DNA of 61,516 nt from Phycisphaerae bacterium (GTDB lineage: Bacteria > Planctomycetota > Phycisphaerae > UBA1845 > PWPN01). Where the stretch lies: contig JAAYDF010000022.1 in NCBI GenBank assembly GCA_012729395.1, positions 1 through 61,516 on the forward strand, given 5' to 3'. A program made the position numbers and the translations under genes. Of the stretch, positions 52,277 to 61,226 are shown piece after piece (position 1 is the stretch's first letter; each line of letters starts with the position of its first letter). The notes under the pieces are model-generated. The model saw only the letters and a list, made by a program, of their open reading frames with translations. It searched no databases and was not told the DNA's origin.

Positions 52277-55200
52277 TCATGAGGCCTCTGGGCCGGACGA
52301 GCTCGGGCCATATCGACGCTTCAGTTCCTGAGTCGCTGCAAGAGCTTCCTGCGGACTGCGGCCTGTGCGCTCCAACAGGATACGATAGAACTTGGTGGCA
52401 GGCGCCCGCTCGGGTAGAGCGTGTCCCGTGGCCTTCTCGATACTCCACATGATCCGCAGTGCCCGGCGCATGCGCTGTTCTGCTTCTTTGAAGCGGTTTG
52501 TCTTAGTCAGCAAAACAGCCAGGTTGAAGAGGGCCTTGGCGAGGTCCGGGTCATCTGTTCCAAGCGACCGTTGCTGCCAGATGGCTAGTGCCTGACGCAT
52601 CTTCATTTCAGCGTCGGTCAACTGGTTCAGGCGAGCAAGCACCGTAGCCAGGTTGTTGAGGCGGATGGCCACCAATGGATGGTCTTGGCCGTAGCTCCGC
52701 TCGTCGATGGACAATGCTCGGCGAATCAACTGCGCCGCCTCGGCCGGCCGGTTCATCAGCAATAGCGTGCTCAAGTTACTGAGGCATACGGCTATTCTTG
52801 GATGATCCTTACCCAGGTTCATCTCGGCAATATCCAGAGCTTGGCGTATATGCTGCTCGGCTTCGCTTGAGCGGTTTGTGGCCCGCAGCAACTCAGCCAG
52901 GTTGGCTAGGTCTCTTGCCACTGATGGATGAGTCTGACCAAGAAACTCTTGATCGATGGCCAAGGCTTGACGCAACAAGCGCTCGGCTTCGGCCGGGCGG
53001 TTTGTGATAAGCAGCAACTGCGCCAAGTTGCTGAGGCCTGTGGCCAAACTCGCGTGATCCTTGTTGGGACTGCTCTTGAGGATTCGAATCGCTCGACGAT
53101 ACATCTTCTCAGCTTCCGGTAGCCGGTTCGCAGCCCGCAGTACTTGACCCAGACTGGAGAGATCTCTGGCCACATTGGGGTGGACCGGGCCAAGCAGTTG
53201 TTTATCGACGGCCAGCGCTCGGCGACATAGCTTCTCGGCTTCAGCCAGATGATTTGTTTCTATGCATGAGGCAACGAGGCCGCTGAGAACCGACGCGATG
53301 TCTACGGGGCTCTCTCCAGGCGACCGCTCCAGATAATCAAGCGCACGGCGCATCAGCGGTTTGGCCTCGGCGTGGAGGGAAGCGTGGCCCAGAAAGAGAC
53401 CCAGCACATGCGCGACAAAAGACGCATCTTGTTCTCGATTGCCCGGCAACCGCGACCACAACTCGAAGGCCTCACGGTAGGCCTTTCCCATGCTCCGCTC
53501 TTCACCCAGCCAGACCCAGTAGCGGAGCAACTCGTTCTGGTCTCGCTTGCGGATGAGGAGAAACTGATCAATAGCGAGCAGGCAGGCGCGGAGACGATCC
53601 CGCTCGCCGGCTTCGCGGAGTTGCCAGGGAAGCTCGGTCGCGGTGCGCGGCGTCGGCGGCTGGGGCTCGAAATAGTCGGCCAATGCGCGGTGGGCGGCGC
53701 GGATGTCCGCGTCGTCGTCCAGGAACTCGGCCCGGACGGCCTGCCGCAGGAAATCGTGCCCGAAGGCGAACAGGCCGGCGTGCCGGGCGAGGTGTGGCTC
53801 CAGGGCGTAGAAAAACGGTGTCCACACCTGCCGGGGCAGCGGTGTCGCGGTGGCCAGCAGTTCCAGCCACTCGGTCTCCGCCAGACCCTGCCGGGCTGCC
53901 CAGAGGTGGCGCAGGGCGCGGCGGACGAGGTCATAGCCGGCGTCGAAGTCCTGCTGCCAGCGTTGGAGCACGAGTCGGAAGAGGGCCTCCGGCGTGGTGG
54001 CCTTCAGGTAGCGGGCGACTTCGGCTGGCAACCGTTCGAAGCTGCCGAACTGCCGCAATTCCTCCAGTACGGTGCGCAAGAAGAGCGGATTGGCCGCCCC
54101 AGGGGCGGTTGCGATCTGCCGCCGCAGATCCGGTTGGAGCGTTTTGCGGTAGTGATCAAGGAATGCCGCAATCATGGCATCCCGCTCCTCCTCGTCGGGC
54201 AGGGGCAGCGGATGCTTCGTCCAGTCGCGCTCAGTGAGGGCATCCAGAGATGGGCCGGGCAACGCGGACGCGATCACACGGACCTGGGGTGGAAAGTGTC
54301 GTGGCAGCCAGACGAGCCGGCGGTCGGCCTCATCGCCCTCGATCTGGTTGAGGGCATCGAACACCAGGACGATCCGGTCCCGGCCTGCCGCCTGGGCCAG
54401 CCAGAGGGGCAGGATCTCGCGCAGCTTGGCCGAATCGGTGGGGATGTCCTTGGTGATGGCGTAGCGGCTCTTCAACTCGCCCAGCAGGCGGACAAGGAAG
54501 CCCGAAACCGTGGCGCTCTCCGGGGTGGCCCCGAAATAGTGCTCGAAAGCGAACTCGTCGGGGTGGCCCTGTCGCCAGTGCCGCATCCAGGCGGCCAGCA
54601 GCGCGGTCTTGCCTCCGCCGCTCGGGCCGGTGAGGACAAGGCCCTGACCGGTGGGCTCGGCCGCTACAAAGGCGTCGATTGCGGCGGTGTGTGCTGGCCG
54701 TTCCACGTAGGCCAGCAGCTTGCCGGCGGCGTAAGCGGCGTGGCCGCGGGCCTCGCGGGTGATCGCGTCGGGGATCTCGTCTTTGGGGTAAAGCTGATCG
54801 ATCAGGTTGAGGAACTGCTGGCGCACGGCGTCGGCCAGGGCCTGGGGGTTGGCGTAGGGCTCGACCAACGGCTTGCCGCTGCAGCGAATGCGCCCCTTGA
54901 GGGCGGCGAGTTTCGCCCGGCGTTCAGCCGTGCGCCGAGTAGCCTCGGCCGCGCCGTGTGTTTCGACGTCGGCAGGGATGTTGCGCTCAACCATCTCCAG
55001 GCGTTCGGTCTCGGGCAACGTGTCCACGTACCCTGGATCGCGAAAGTAGAAGAAGGCGTGGTCGTCCATGGCCGGGTTGTTGAGCACGCCGTGCAGGATC
55101 TCCAACTCGGTAACCGAGGTGCGTCCCCCGACATGCTCTTGCAGCCAAGGCTCGCGGGCCATCACCTCCGGCGGCACCGAGTCGGGAATCCAGCCGTAGC

Positions 55201-55492
55201 GCCCGCCCAGCAATCCGATGAAGTACGGCCGGCTGCGGTGGATCTCCTCCAGGCAGATGGGCAGAACCTTGCCCTCGGCGGCCTGTTCCTCGGTGATGCC
55301 CCAGCGGAGGTCGACTTCGGTAAAGGTCACGAACCGTTCGGCGCAGACGCGGCGCAGCTCGGGGAAAACCTGCTTGACCAGCAGTTCCCGCTCCGCTTGC
55401 ATGTCGCGGAAGGTGGAGGAGATGAAGACGCGGATGACGCGGTCGCCTTTCGGCGATGGGTTCCCGCTGGCTGATGGGAGCGTGGCGTTCAT
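52277..55492 (-). CDS. DUF4062-STAND NTPase-TPR protein
   Basis: A 1071-residue protein. Residues 18-140 are DUF4062 (VIRVFISSTFRDMQAERELL, EVDLRWGITEEQA). Residues about 260-600 are a NACHT/STAND-type NTPase with Walker A GPSGGGKT (289-296) and Walker B IVLVFDALNQ (374-383), then a winged-helix-like region. Residues about 740-1010 hold six kinesin-light-chain-type TPRs with a 42-residue period (AEAEKLCRRALAVDKQLLGPVHPNVARDL-type units). This is the layout of STAND sensors such as NPHP3-like and Avs-type immune proteins: a repeat sensor, an oligomerising ATPase and an N-terminal effector or adaptor. The start is 3 bp after the RelA-SLOG-RyR gene's stop, so translation is coupled. Confidence 0.92.
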   Translation of the reverse strand: MNATLPSASGNPSPKGDRVIRVFISSTFRDMQAERELLVKQVFPELRRVCAERFVTFTEVDLRWGITEEQAAEGKVLPICLEEIHRSRPYFIGLLGGRYGWIPDSVPPEVMAREPWLQEHVGGRTSVTELEILHGVLNNPAMDDHAFFYFRDPGYVDTLPETERLEMVERNIPADVETHGAAEATRRTAERRAKLAALKGRIRCSGKPLVEPYANPQALADAVRQQFLNLIDQLYPKDEIPDAITREARGHAAYAAGKLLAYVERPAHTAAIDAFVAAEPTGQGLVLTGPSGGGKTALLAAWMRHWRQGHPDEFAFEHYFGATPESATVSGFLVRLLGELKSRYAITKDIPTDSAKLREILPLWLAQAAGRDRIVLVFDALNQIEGDEADRRLVWLPRHFPPQVRVIASALPGPSLDALTERDWTKHPLPLPDEEERDAMIAAFLDHYRKTLQPDLRRQIATAPGAANPLFLRTVLEELRQFGSFERLPAEVARYLKATTPEALFRLVLQRWQQDFDAGYDLVRRALRHLWAARQGLAETEWLELLATATPLPRQVWTPFFYALEPHLARHAGLFAFGHDFLRQAVRAEFLDDDADIRAAHRALADYFEPQPPTPRTATELPWQLREAGERDRLRACLLAIDQFLLIRKRDQNELLRYWVWLGEERSMGKAYREAFELWSRLPGNREQDASFVAHVLGLFLGHASLHAEAKPLMRRALDYLERSPGESPVDIASVLSGLVASCIETNHLAEAEKLCRRALAVDKQLLGPVHPNVARDLSSLGQVLRAANRLPEAEKMYRRAIRILKSSPNKDHASLATGLSNLAQLLLITNRPAEAERLLRQALAIDQEFLGQTHPSVARDLANLAELLRATNRSSEAEQHIRQALDIAEMNLGKDHPRIAVCLSNLSTLLLMNRPAEAAQLIRRALSIDERSYGQDHPLVAIRLNNLATVLARLNQLTDAEMKMRQALAIWQQRSLGTDDPDLAKALFNLAVLLTKTNRFKEAEQRMRRALRIMWSIEKATGHALPERAPATKFYRILLERTGRSPQEALAATQELKRRYGPSSSGPEAS

Positions 55493-55495
55493 AGG

Positions 55496-58069
55496 TTACT
55501 TCCTGTAGACCTCCAGCCCGGCCTTGGCGAGGATTTCGGGGAAGGCCCGGACAGCGTCGTAGTCGAACTTGCGGGAGTCATCCAGGATCTTGTCGGTCCA
55601 CGGGACGATCAGGTTGTGAATCTTCCTGTCATTGTCACGCCGCTGGCCGTAACGCCAGCCGCTGCGCAGGCGCTCGACGTTCCAGCGGCCGTGTTCGAGG
55701 GCGGCCATGCGGTCCAGCTCTTCCTGCGTGAAGCCGGTAGAGATGACGGGCTGGGGCCCCGTCGCCTGACGCACGCCAAAGCCGACGGCTTCGAGTATGC
55801 AGATGGCATAGCGAGCCTGTTCGAGATTGGCCGTCTTGTAGGTATCACCGAGTTTGCTCCACGGTCGCAGGTTCTCGGGTAACTGCCTGGTGTTGTCACC
55901 CACGTACCGGCGGTGGAACTCCATGCCCATCTCTTCCAACACCGATGCCGGGAACGTGTGATCGGAAGGCAGTACAAACGCCCGGATCGTCGCCGTGTCG
56001 TACGGTAAGGGCAGCAGGTTAGGATCGTCCGCCCACAGCGGGTCGCCGATGAGTGCGTCGGCTTCCCCGCCCGATTCCATGGCCACGCCCACGGTAGCCC
56101 CCAGAGCCAGGGCGATGCGATACTCCAGGGCGCTCAGCGGCCCGCCGCCGAAGCCCAGCACCCGAACTTCGCACGGCTTGATGCCGATGGTCAGCAGGTC
56201 GGCCCAGCCCCTGAGAAGCTGGTCAGGTGAGAAGTCGGCTTCCTCGCCTACGACAGGTGGTAAGTCGTAGCGCTCGTCTTGGGGGGCGTCGTGTGGCAGG
56301 CGTCGAGGGATGTAACCGACAAGATGAAACTGCTTGCAGCCGCCAGCTTTAAGTTCCGCCGCCGCCCAGCCGACACAGCCCGGCACGCCAGAGTCGGTGC
56401 CTCCGGAGATCACCGTACCGGCAAACGAACGGAGCGAATCCTTCAGGATGAGTTGTACTTTGGGGATCATGTCTGCGGGCAGACTGGCGGCGCCGCCAGC
56501 AACGACGAGTGTGGGAGCGTTGAGCTTGTCCGCATGGCTCGACGCTAAGCGCTTGGCCTGCTCGGCGTACAGCGAAGACGAATCTTGGAAGGCCCTCGCC
56601 AGGAGCAGCAAGCCCTTGACCCATTCATGTTCGGGCGGTGGCTTCTGGCCAATGTGGATGCGGCGAATGAAGGCCAGCTCGTTATCCAGGACATCGCCAG
56701 GCACGCAAGCCGTCCCGGAACAACAGTGCCGCAGGCCGCAAGCGTACCATTTCAACGCCTCGACCCCCTCTGCCAGCAGGAGGTTCAAACGACCGGCCGT
56801 GAAACAGGCATACGGCATCTCGATACCCGCCAAGGCATGTTCCCGGCAGGTGTGGATCGCCTCGCTGACGGCAATGCGCGTACTGGCAGTCAGTTCTGCC
56901 GAGCGCGTGATGAATATCTCGAAGCCCAGGATGTCGGCCAGGTGGTATGGATTGGTCGGCTCACATTCGAGTGCCCGACGGTAGCAGTCCAGAGCCTGAG
57001 GTTCGCCCTCTTCCACGCATTCCCATGACCAGCCCAACCGTGCCAGCCCGCGTGCGTGCAGACTGCGGCTCTTACGAGCGTCCACTGCGATAGCCGTATC
57101 CTTCTGCTCCCCCAGATCGACCGCCTTCTGCAAGAGCGACTGGCCTCGTCGATATTCATTCGAGATCCAGTCCCTTCGGTGCATCTTGCACAGGGCAGAG
57201 CCCAGTTCGATCAGCACCTCTCGCCGCAACGCACCTGTGATCGATTCGTATGGTTTCAGCAACTCGACTACTTGCTTGTAATCGCCTGTGGCGTTGGCAA
57301 GCAGTTTCGCCAGACGCAACGTCAGCGAGGGACGTTCATCGGCCGCGGTATCCTCCGACAGGTTGGCTAAAACCGCCGACAAGACCGCTACCTCGTTGTC
57401 CACATCCTTTCGCTGGGCATGCGAGGTGTAGTTGGCCAGCATGCCGTCCACCTCGTTGGCCAGTCGGTCGAATGTACGGTCGCCGTCCTCCATGACAGCC
57501 GCCAGCAGGTTGCCAAGCCGGCGGGTCTCCGGCGAAAGGCGAAGCTTGGTCTTGTACATTCGGTCGTGCAATGTGTCGGCCCAGGCGTGCTGCACCCAGG
57601 TGCGCACCTGGATCTCCGCCTTGCGCTCCCCAATGGCTGTCCGCTCTTCCGCAGTGATCCCGAGGTCGCGGTCGTCGCGCAACTGCACGATGTAGTGCAT
57701 GTCGCGGTAGCCGAACTTGTCCTCCTGAAGTAGAAGGGTCTTGTCATCCTTCTCGATGATCTCGAAGTTTGCCTCGATGAAATGCCGCACCGCCTTGACC
57801 TGTTCCAGCGTTTGAACCGTTACCCGCCCGCCGCACAGATCGGTCATCTGGTGGACGGCATCTGGGTACTTGTCGAACTTGCGGGCGACCTTCTCGGCAA
57901 AGCTGGGGATGGTCTTGGCCCGCGCCTGAACCAGGACCTCGGGGAAGGCCGTCCTGCAAGCGCTTTCCATAACGCGACGAAGAACGCCCGCATAGATCAC
58001 GTAGTACGGCCGTTCTTGACTATACGCTTCGATCTGTTCCTTGTGCTTCTGAAGGTCAAGCGTTGCCAT
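55496..58069 (-). CDS. RelA/SpoT-like synthetase, helical repeats, SLOG and RyR domains
   Basis: An 857-residue protein. Residues 20-215 are a RelA/SpoT-type nucleotidyltransferase: AKTIPSFAEKVARK, MTDLCGGRV, YRDMHYIV and AEIQVRTWVQHAWAD, including the Glu of EIQVRT. No HD hydrolase domain. Residues about 245-460 are TPR/Sel1-like helices. Residues 518-690 are a TRPM-type SLOG (LSDAT) nucleotide-binding domain (VVAGGAASLPAD, VISGGTDSGVPG, LGFGGGPLSALEYRIALALG). Residues about 715-855 are RyR with its N-terminal companion (PWSKLGDTYKTANLEQA, LEHGRWNVERLRSGWRYG, RDNDRKIHNLIVPW). It could synthesise a nucleotide messenger and sense one. AGGAGA precedes the ATG. Confidence 0.9.
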   Translation of the reverse strand: MATLDLQKHKEQIEAYSQERPYYVIYAGVLRRVMESACRTAFPEVLVQARAKTIPSFAEKVARKFDKYPDAVHQMTDLCGGRVTVQTLEQVKAVRHFIEANFEIIEKDDKTLLLQEDKFGYRDMHYIVQLRDDRDLGITAEERTAIGERKAEIQVRTWVQHAWADTLHDRMYKTKLRLSPETRRLGNLLAAVMEDGDRTFDRLANEVDGMLANYTSHAQRKDVDNEVAVLSAVLANLSEDTAADERPSLTLRLAKLLANATGDYKQVVELLKPYESITGALRREVLIELGSALCKMHRRDWISNEYRRGQSLLQKAVDLGEQKDTAIAVDARKSRSLHARGLARLGWSWECVEEGEPQALDCYRRALECEPTNPYHLADILGFEIFITRSAELTASTRIAVSEAIHTCREHALAGIEMPYACFTAGRLNLLLAEGVEALKWYACGLRHCCSGTACVPGDVLDNELAFIRRIHIGQKPPPEHEWVKGLLLLARAFQDSSSLYAEQAKRLASSHADKLNAPTLVVAGGAASLPADMIPKVQLILKDSLRSFAGTVISGGTDSGVPGCVGWAAAELKAGGCKQFHLVGYIPRRLPHDAPQDERYDLPPVVGEEADFSPDQLLRGWADLLTIGIKPCEVRVLGFGGGPLSALEYRIALALGATVGVAMESGGEADALIGDPLWADDPNLLPLPYDTATIRAFVLPSDHTFPASVLEEMGMEFHRRYVGDNTRQLPENLRPWSKLGDTYKTANLEQARYAICILEAVGFGVRQATGPQPVISTGFTQEELDRMAALEHGRWNVERLRSGWRYGQRRDNDRKIHNLIVPWTDKILDDSRKFDYDAVRAFPEILAKAGLEVYRK

Positions 58070-58134
58070 CGGTGTCTCCTTCTGGATGGTCCTTGAAGAG
58101 TCACTCGAACTGCCAGTGCGCGTTCACAGTATAC

Positions 58135-58312
58135 GCGAATCGGCGGCGGCTTGAGATTCGCTTCCCCCGCCGGCTTGTGCAGCGAGATGGTCGGGCCTGT
58201 TTCCTCACTCACTTCGCTCAACATGGCTGCATCGAACGGCTTGCCGGACGCGACTTCGTCGCCGGGGGACTCCCCATGTGCCGGCGAAATAGCTCGACTG
58301 GACTGAACGGCG
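58135..58312 (-). pseudogene. Frameshifted NUDIX pseudogene
   Basis: From 58312 the minus strand reads RRSVQSSYFAGTWGVP. In another frame from 58275 it continues GESPGDEVASGKPFDAAMLS, then EVSEETGPTISLHKPAGEA. Together they align with the NUDIX at 51657-52070 (RRSAQSKRFAGTWEFPGGKV...REVAEETGLTIALDKVAGA). At least one frameshift, a changed box (REVAEE to SEVSEE) and lack of start and end show it is dead. It occupies the 385-bp gap between two RyR-protein genes. Confidence 0.8.
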
Positions 58313-58454
58313 CGGGATCGGATACGCCTGGCGCATGATCCGCCGGGCGTCATTCATGTTCTCTGCATCCGCCTCGCCCTGTGTTGGCCGGGCTTGGCCC
58401 ACCGCCCGACCGGCATCCGGAAGATCGCCTCATCAATGGCCCGCGCTCGGTGCA

Positions 58455-61157
58455 TCATGAGTTCTTGCGCCCCCTGCGAGCCCGCGGGCGTGTTGGGGTC
58501 GCGGTGCCGCCGGGCTGCGTGCCGGTCTTCGGCTTCCGCGTGACAATCTTGAATCCGGCGAGCTCAACCATCCGAGGGAAGTGCCGGACGGAGTTCTGAT
58601 CCTTCTTGCGATCCTTTTCTTCCAGGCTGCGATAAGGCACGAGGCAGTCATGAATGTGGGCGTCATCGTCTCGCGGCTTACCTAATCGCCAGCCATTGAC
58701 CAGCTTGAACTCCATCCACAGGTCGTGCTCCTCTTCACCCAACACAGCGAGGAGTGTTTCCAGCGTATCCTGCACTTGTGGGTCGCTACGATCTGAACCA
58801 CCTTGCCTGGGCGCGAGGAACAGCCCGGCGAGTTCCAGGATCCAGGGGATGCGCTGTGCAGCCGCCACGTTGTCGGCCTTGACTTCGGCGGGAAGCTGGT
58901 CATACGGCATGCCGTATTTCAGCTTCCAGCCCTCCTCTTTCGCCAGTTGGCGCCAGGTCTCGTGAACGGCCGGGGCAAGCTTCTCGCCCAGTTTCTGGAA
59001 GTCCTCGGCCCGCGTCATGATCTGCGTGAACTCAGCCACGTCATGAACATTCATTTTCAAAATCTCATCCGGCGGAAGATTGGAACGGCGCGTCGGGGCA
59101 GACTTGTCGCGACAAAGGTGCAGACAGATCTTCTCGAAGGAACGAGCGCCGTACGTGTAGCGGTCTACCTCCAGCAGAGCCGCGAGTAATCCGCGGTCGA
59201 TGTGCAGACGCTTGTCACCCGCGCCCAGAAGTGCTCTCAGGAGCAAGGCACGCCGCACCGGAAAGCAAATATCCGTAGGATCGTCGACCCACTCCAGCGT
59301 GCTCTGTCCACCCTGCCGCACGTTCTGCCTGACCTGTCGCCGGTTCGGCCCAAGCACATTCAGGTAGCCGCTGATCCGACTGATGAAGTCAGGGCCTTTG
59401 CGCAGCCCGAATTCCTTCTGGGCTGACGCGTCCATCTTGGGCGGGCCGAAGTTCTGCATGTCGCAGCTGGTCGCGCCGGCAAAAACAAAAACACACTTGC
59501 CGACGGAATGCGTAAGCTGCCCTTCCTGAAACTTGCCGTCCTGGATCGGAGCGAGGAAGAACTGAAGCCACTTGTACTCTCCCGAGTCGAACTCGTCCCA
59601 GAACACAATAGGAGTCCTGCCTTCCAGCACCTTGTCGCGGACCTGGTGAAATGCCCCGATCAGATCGTTCGAGTTGCTGAACTGGGAGAGATTGAACTCC
59701 AGGCAAGGCGTTTCCTTCCCCATGACTTCAGCGGCAATCTGTTTGATGCCGAACGACTTGCCGGCTCCCGGCGGCCCAAATACCGCAAGGGCAAGCGGCT
59801 TGGACCCGCCCTGGTCCAACTCGTAATCCGTGATGAGTTGCCTGATGTTGCGGAGGGCCTCGATCTCGTCGCGATCCACCGTCTGCAGTTTGCCGAACTT
59901 CGCCAGCGGGGCCTGGATAAGTGCTCGCGGACCAAAGATGGCCACGCGTTTGGCAATGCCGTACAGCGGTTCCGCGCCGGTGGCCCCACGGGGAGAGGCT
60001 TGATTCTCAAGCATCCGCCACTTTCGTCCGCCAGCCGCCCAGGCATCCACATCCTGCGGTACAGAAACCGTGACGAACGCTGGGGCCGATTCCTTCGGCT
60101 GGCAAAGGGACTTGGCCAGGGCTGCGTAAGGTATGCCCGGTTGCGCTTCGCCGACCAGCCCATGCCCGAGACGCCGCAGTTCCCGTTTGGCCGCAAGGCC
60201 GGCCCGCATCGCCTGCTCGAGATCCGGCTCGGGAAGTGCCAGTTGCGCAGCGATGGCGGCCGTCAGGCAGGACATGTACCCAAAGACCTCACCCTTGATC
60301 TTCTTCGACTCGGCCCATTCCCCTTCCATGTGCTGCGGGTCGAACACGAGGCTGAAACGCCAGCCGCTCGAATCCAGACGCTCCATCCACAGGCATCCTT
60401 CCGAATACAGGCTGACGAGCACGTGCCTGGCCTGCCGCAAGCCGGCGAGCGCCGGATTGGACTTCAACTCGCGGGCAAGGTCGATGGCCGTACGTTCCCA
60501 GGAGATGCCGCGACTGATCCGCGCTTCCTGCCGGCGAAGGTCATTGACCGCGAGCAGCACAACAAGCCGATCGGCCATACCATCGGGGCGCACCAACTCG
60601 TGCCAGAGCCCGCCTTGAAACAGAGGCCAGACGGTCTTCAGCAGCACCCACTTTGGCGTTCCGCTTTTCCGTGTCAACAGCCATGGGTACGCGGGAGAGC
60701 CGAACCGAATGCCCGCGGCTCCGTCGTCGATGACAACAATGTCGGCGTTTGGCTGACCCGCTGATACCGGGGCGGACGCCGCAGCAGCAGCCTCCGCAAA
60801 CCCGAGCAAGCGTGACAGCCGCCAGACCTTATTCTGCTTACCATCCGCGCCGACGCCTTCCTGCGGCTCCCACAAGGCGTGCGTGGCCGTGCAAGCGGCT
60901 GTCTGCACCTTTGCATTACCATCGGGGCCCACGATGTCGAATGCAGGCCCGCCCGCTTCCTTGCCCATCGCGGCCAGCAGTTCGCGGACGATCCACGCCC
61001 CGCCCTTGCTTGTCACGAACGTCGTGGGCGGCACATCGCTCATCCTCGGCGACAGCCGCGTGCCGGCATAGACGTTGTGATCGAGGAGAAAATCGCCTGT
61101 CACCAGGATGGACGATGACGCGGGACGATCACGCTTCTCGATGTTGACGTCTGGCAT
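58455..61157 (-). CDS. PfkB-like, AAA+ ATPase and double RyR protein
   Basis: A 900-residue protein. Residues 15-345 resemble a ribokinase/PfkB fold (ILVTGDFLLDHNVYAG, ARHVLVSLYSEGCLWM, KGEVFGYMSCLTAAIAAQLA in place of GxGDxF), so kinase activity is doubtful. Residues 430-690 are an AAA+ ATPase with Walker A GPPGAGKS (461-468) and Walker B IVFWDEFDSG (517-526). The C-terminus has a RyR-like first unit at 725-783 (AVHETWRQLAKEEGWKLKYG, PYDQLPAEVKADN) and a second at 808-872 (EEHDLWMEFKLVNGWRLG, RDDDAHIHDCLVPYRSLEE). It ends in a basic tail. AAGGAG lies 7 nt before the ATG. It is the most upstream complete gene of the locus. Confidence 0.87.
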   Translation of the reverse strand: MPDVNIEKRDRPASSSILVTGDFLLDHNVYAGTRLSPRMSDVPPTTFVTSKGGAWIVRELLAAMGKEAGGPAFDIVGPDGNAKVQTAACTATHALWEPQEGVGADGKQNKVWRLSRLLGFAEAAAAASAPVSAGQPNADIVVIDDGAAGIRFGSPAYPWLLTRKSGTPKWVLLKTVWPLFQGGLWHELVRPDGMADRLVVLLAVNDLRRQEARISRGISWERTAIDLARELKSNPALAGLRQARHVLVSLYSEGCLWMERLDSSGWRFSLVFDPQHMEGEWAESKKIKGEVFGYMSCLTAAIAAQLALPEPDLEQAMRAGLAAKRELRRLGHGLVGEAQPGIPYAALAKSLCQPKESAPAFVTVSVPQDVDAWAAGGRKWRMLENQASPRGATGAEPLYGIAKRVAIFGPRALIQAPLAKFGKLQTVDRDEIEALRNIRQLITDYELDQGGSKPLALAVFGPPGAGKSFGIKQIAAEVMGKETPCLEFNLSQFSNSNDLIGAFHQVRDKVLEGRTPIVFWDEFDSGEYKWLQFFLAPIQDGKFQEGQLTHSVGKCVFVFAGATSCDMQNFGPPKMDASAQKEFGLRKGPDFISRISGYLNVLGPNRRQVRQNVRQGGQSTLEWVDDPTDICFPVRRALLLRALLGAGDKRLHIDRGLLAALLEVDRYTYGARSFEKICLHLCRDKSAPTRRSNLPPDEILKMNVHDVAEFTQIMTRAEDFQKLGEKLAPAVHETWRQLAKEEGWKLKYGMPYDQLPAEVKADNVAAAQRIPWILELAGLFLAPRQGGSDRSDPQVQDTLETLLAVLGEEEHDLWMEFKLVNGWRLGKPRDDDAHIHDCLVPYRSLEEKDRKKDQNSVRHFPRMVELAGFKIVTRKPKTGTQPGGTATPTRPRARRGRKNS

Positions 61158-61226
61158 GATGACTCCTTGAAAGCCGACAAGGCTCGTTGAATGCCGCTCT
61201 TCTCAGGCCAAGGCCGCTGCAAACCC

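Noticed and set aside
53372-55474. 700-codon open frame on the plus strand opposite the DUF4062-STAND gene
   Set aside because: Antisense shadow; composition is low-complexity and no motif is visible, whereas the minus strand has Walker motifs and TPRs.
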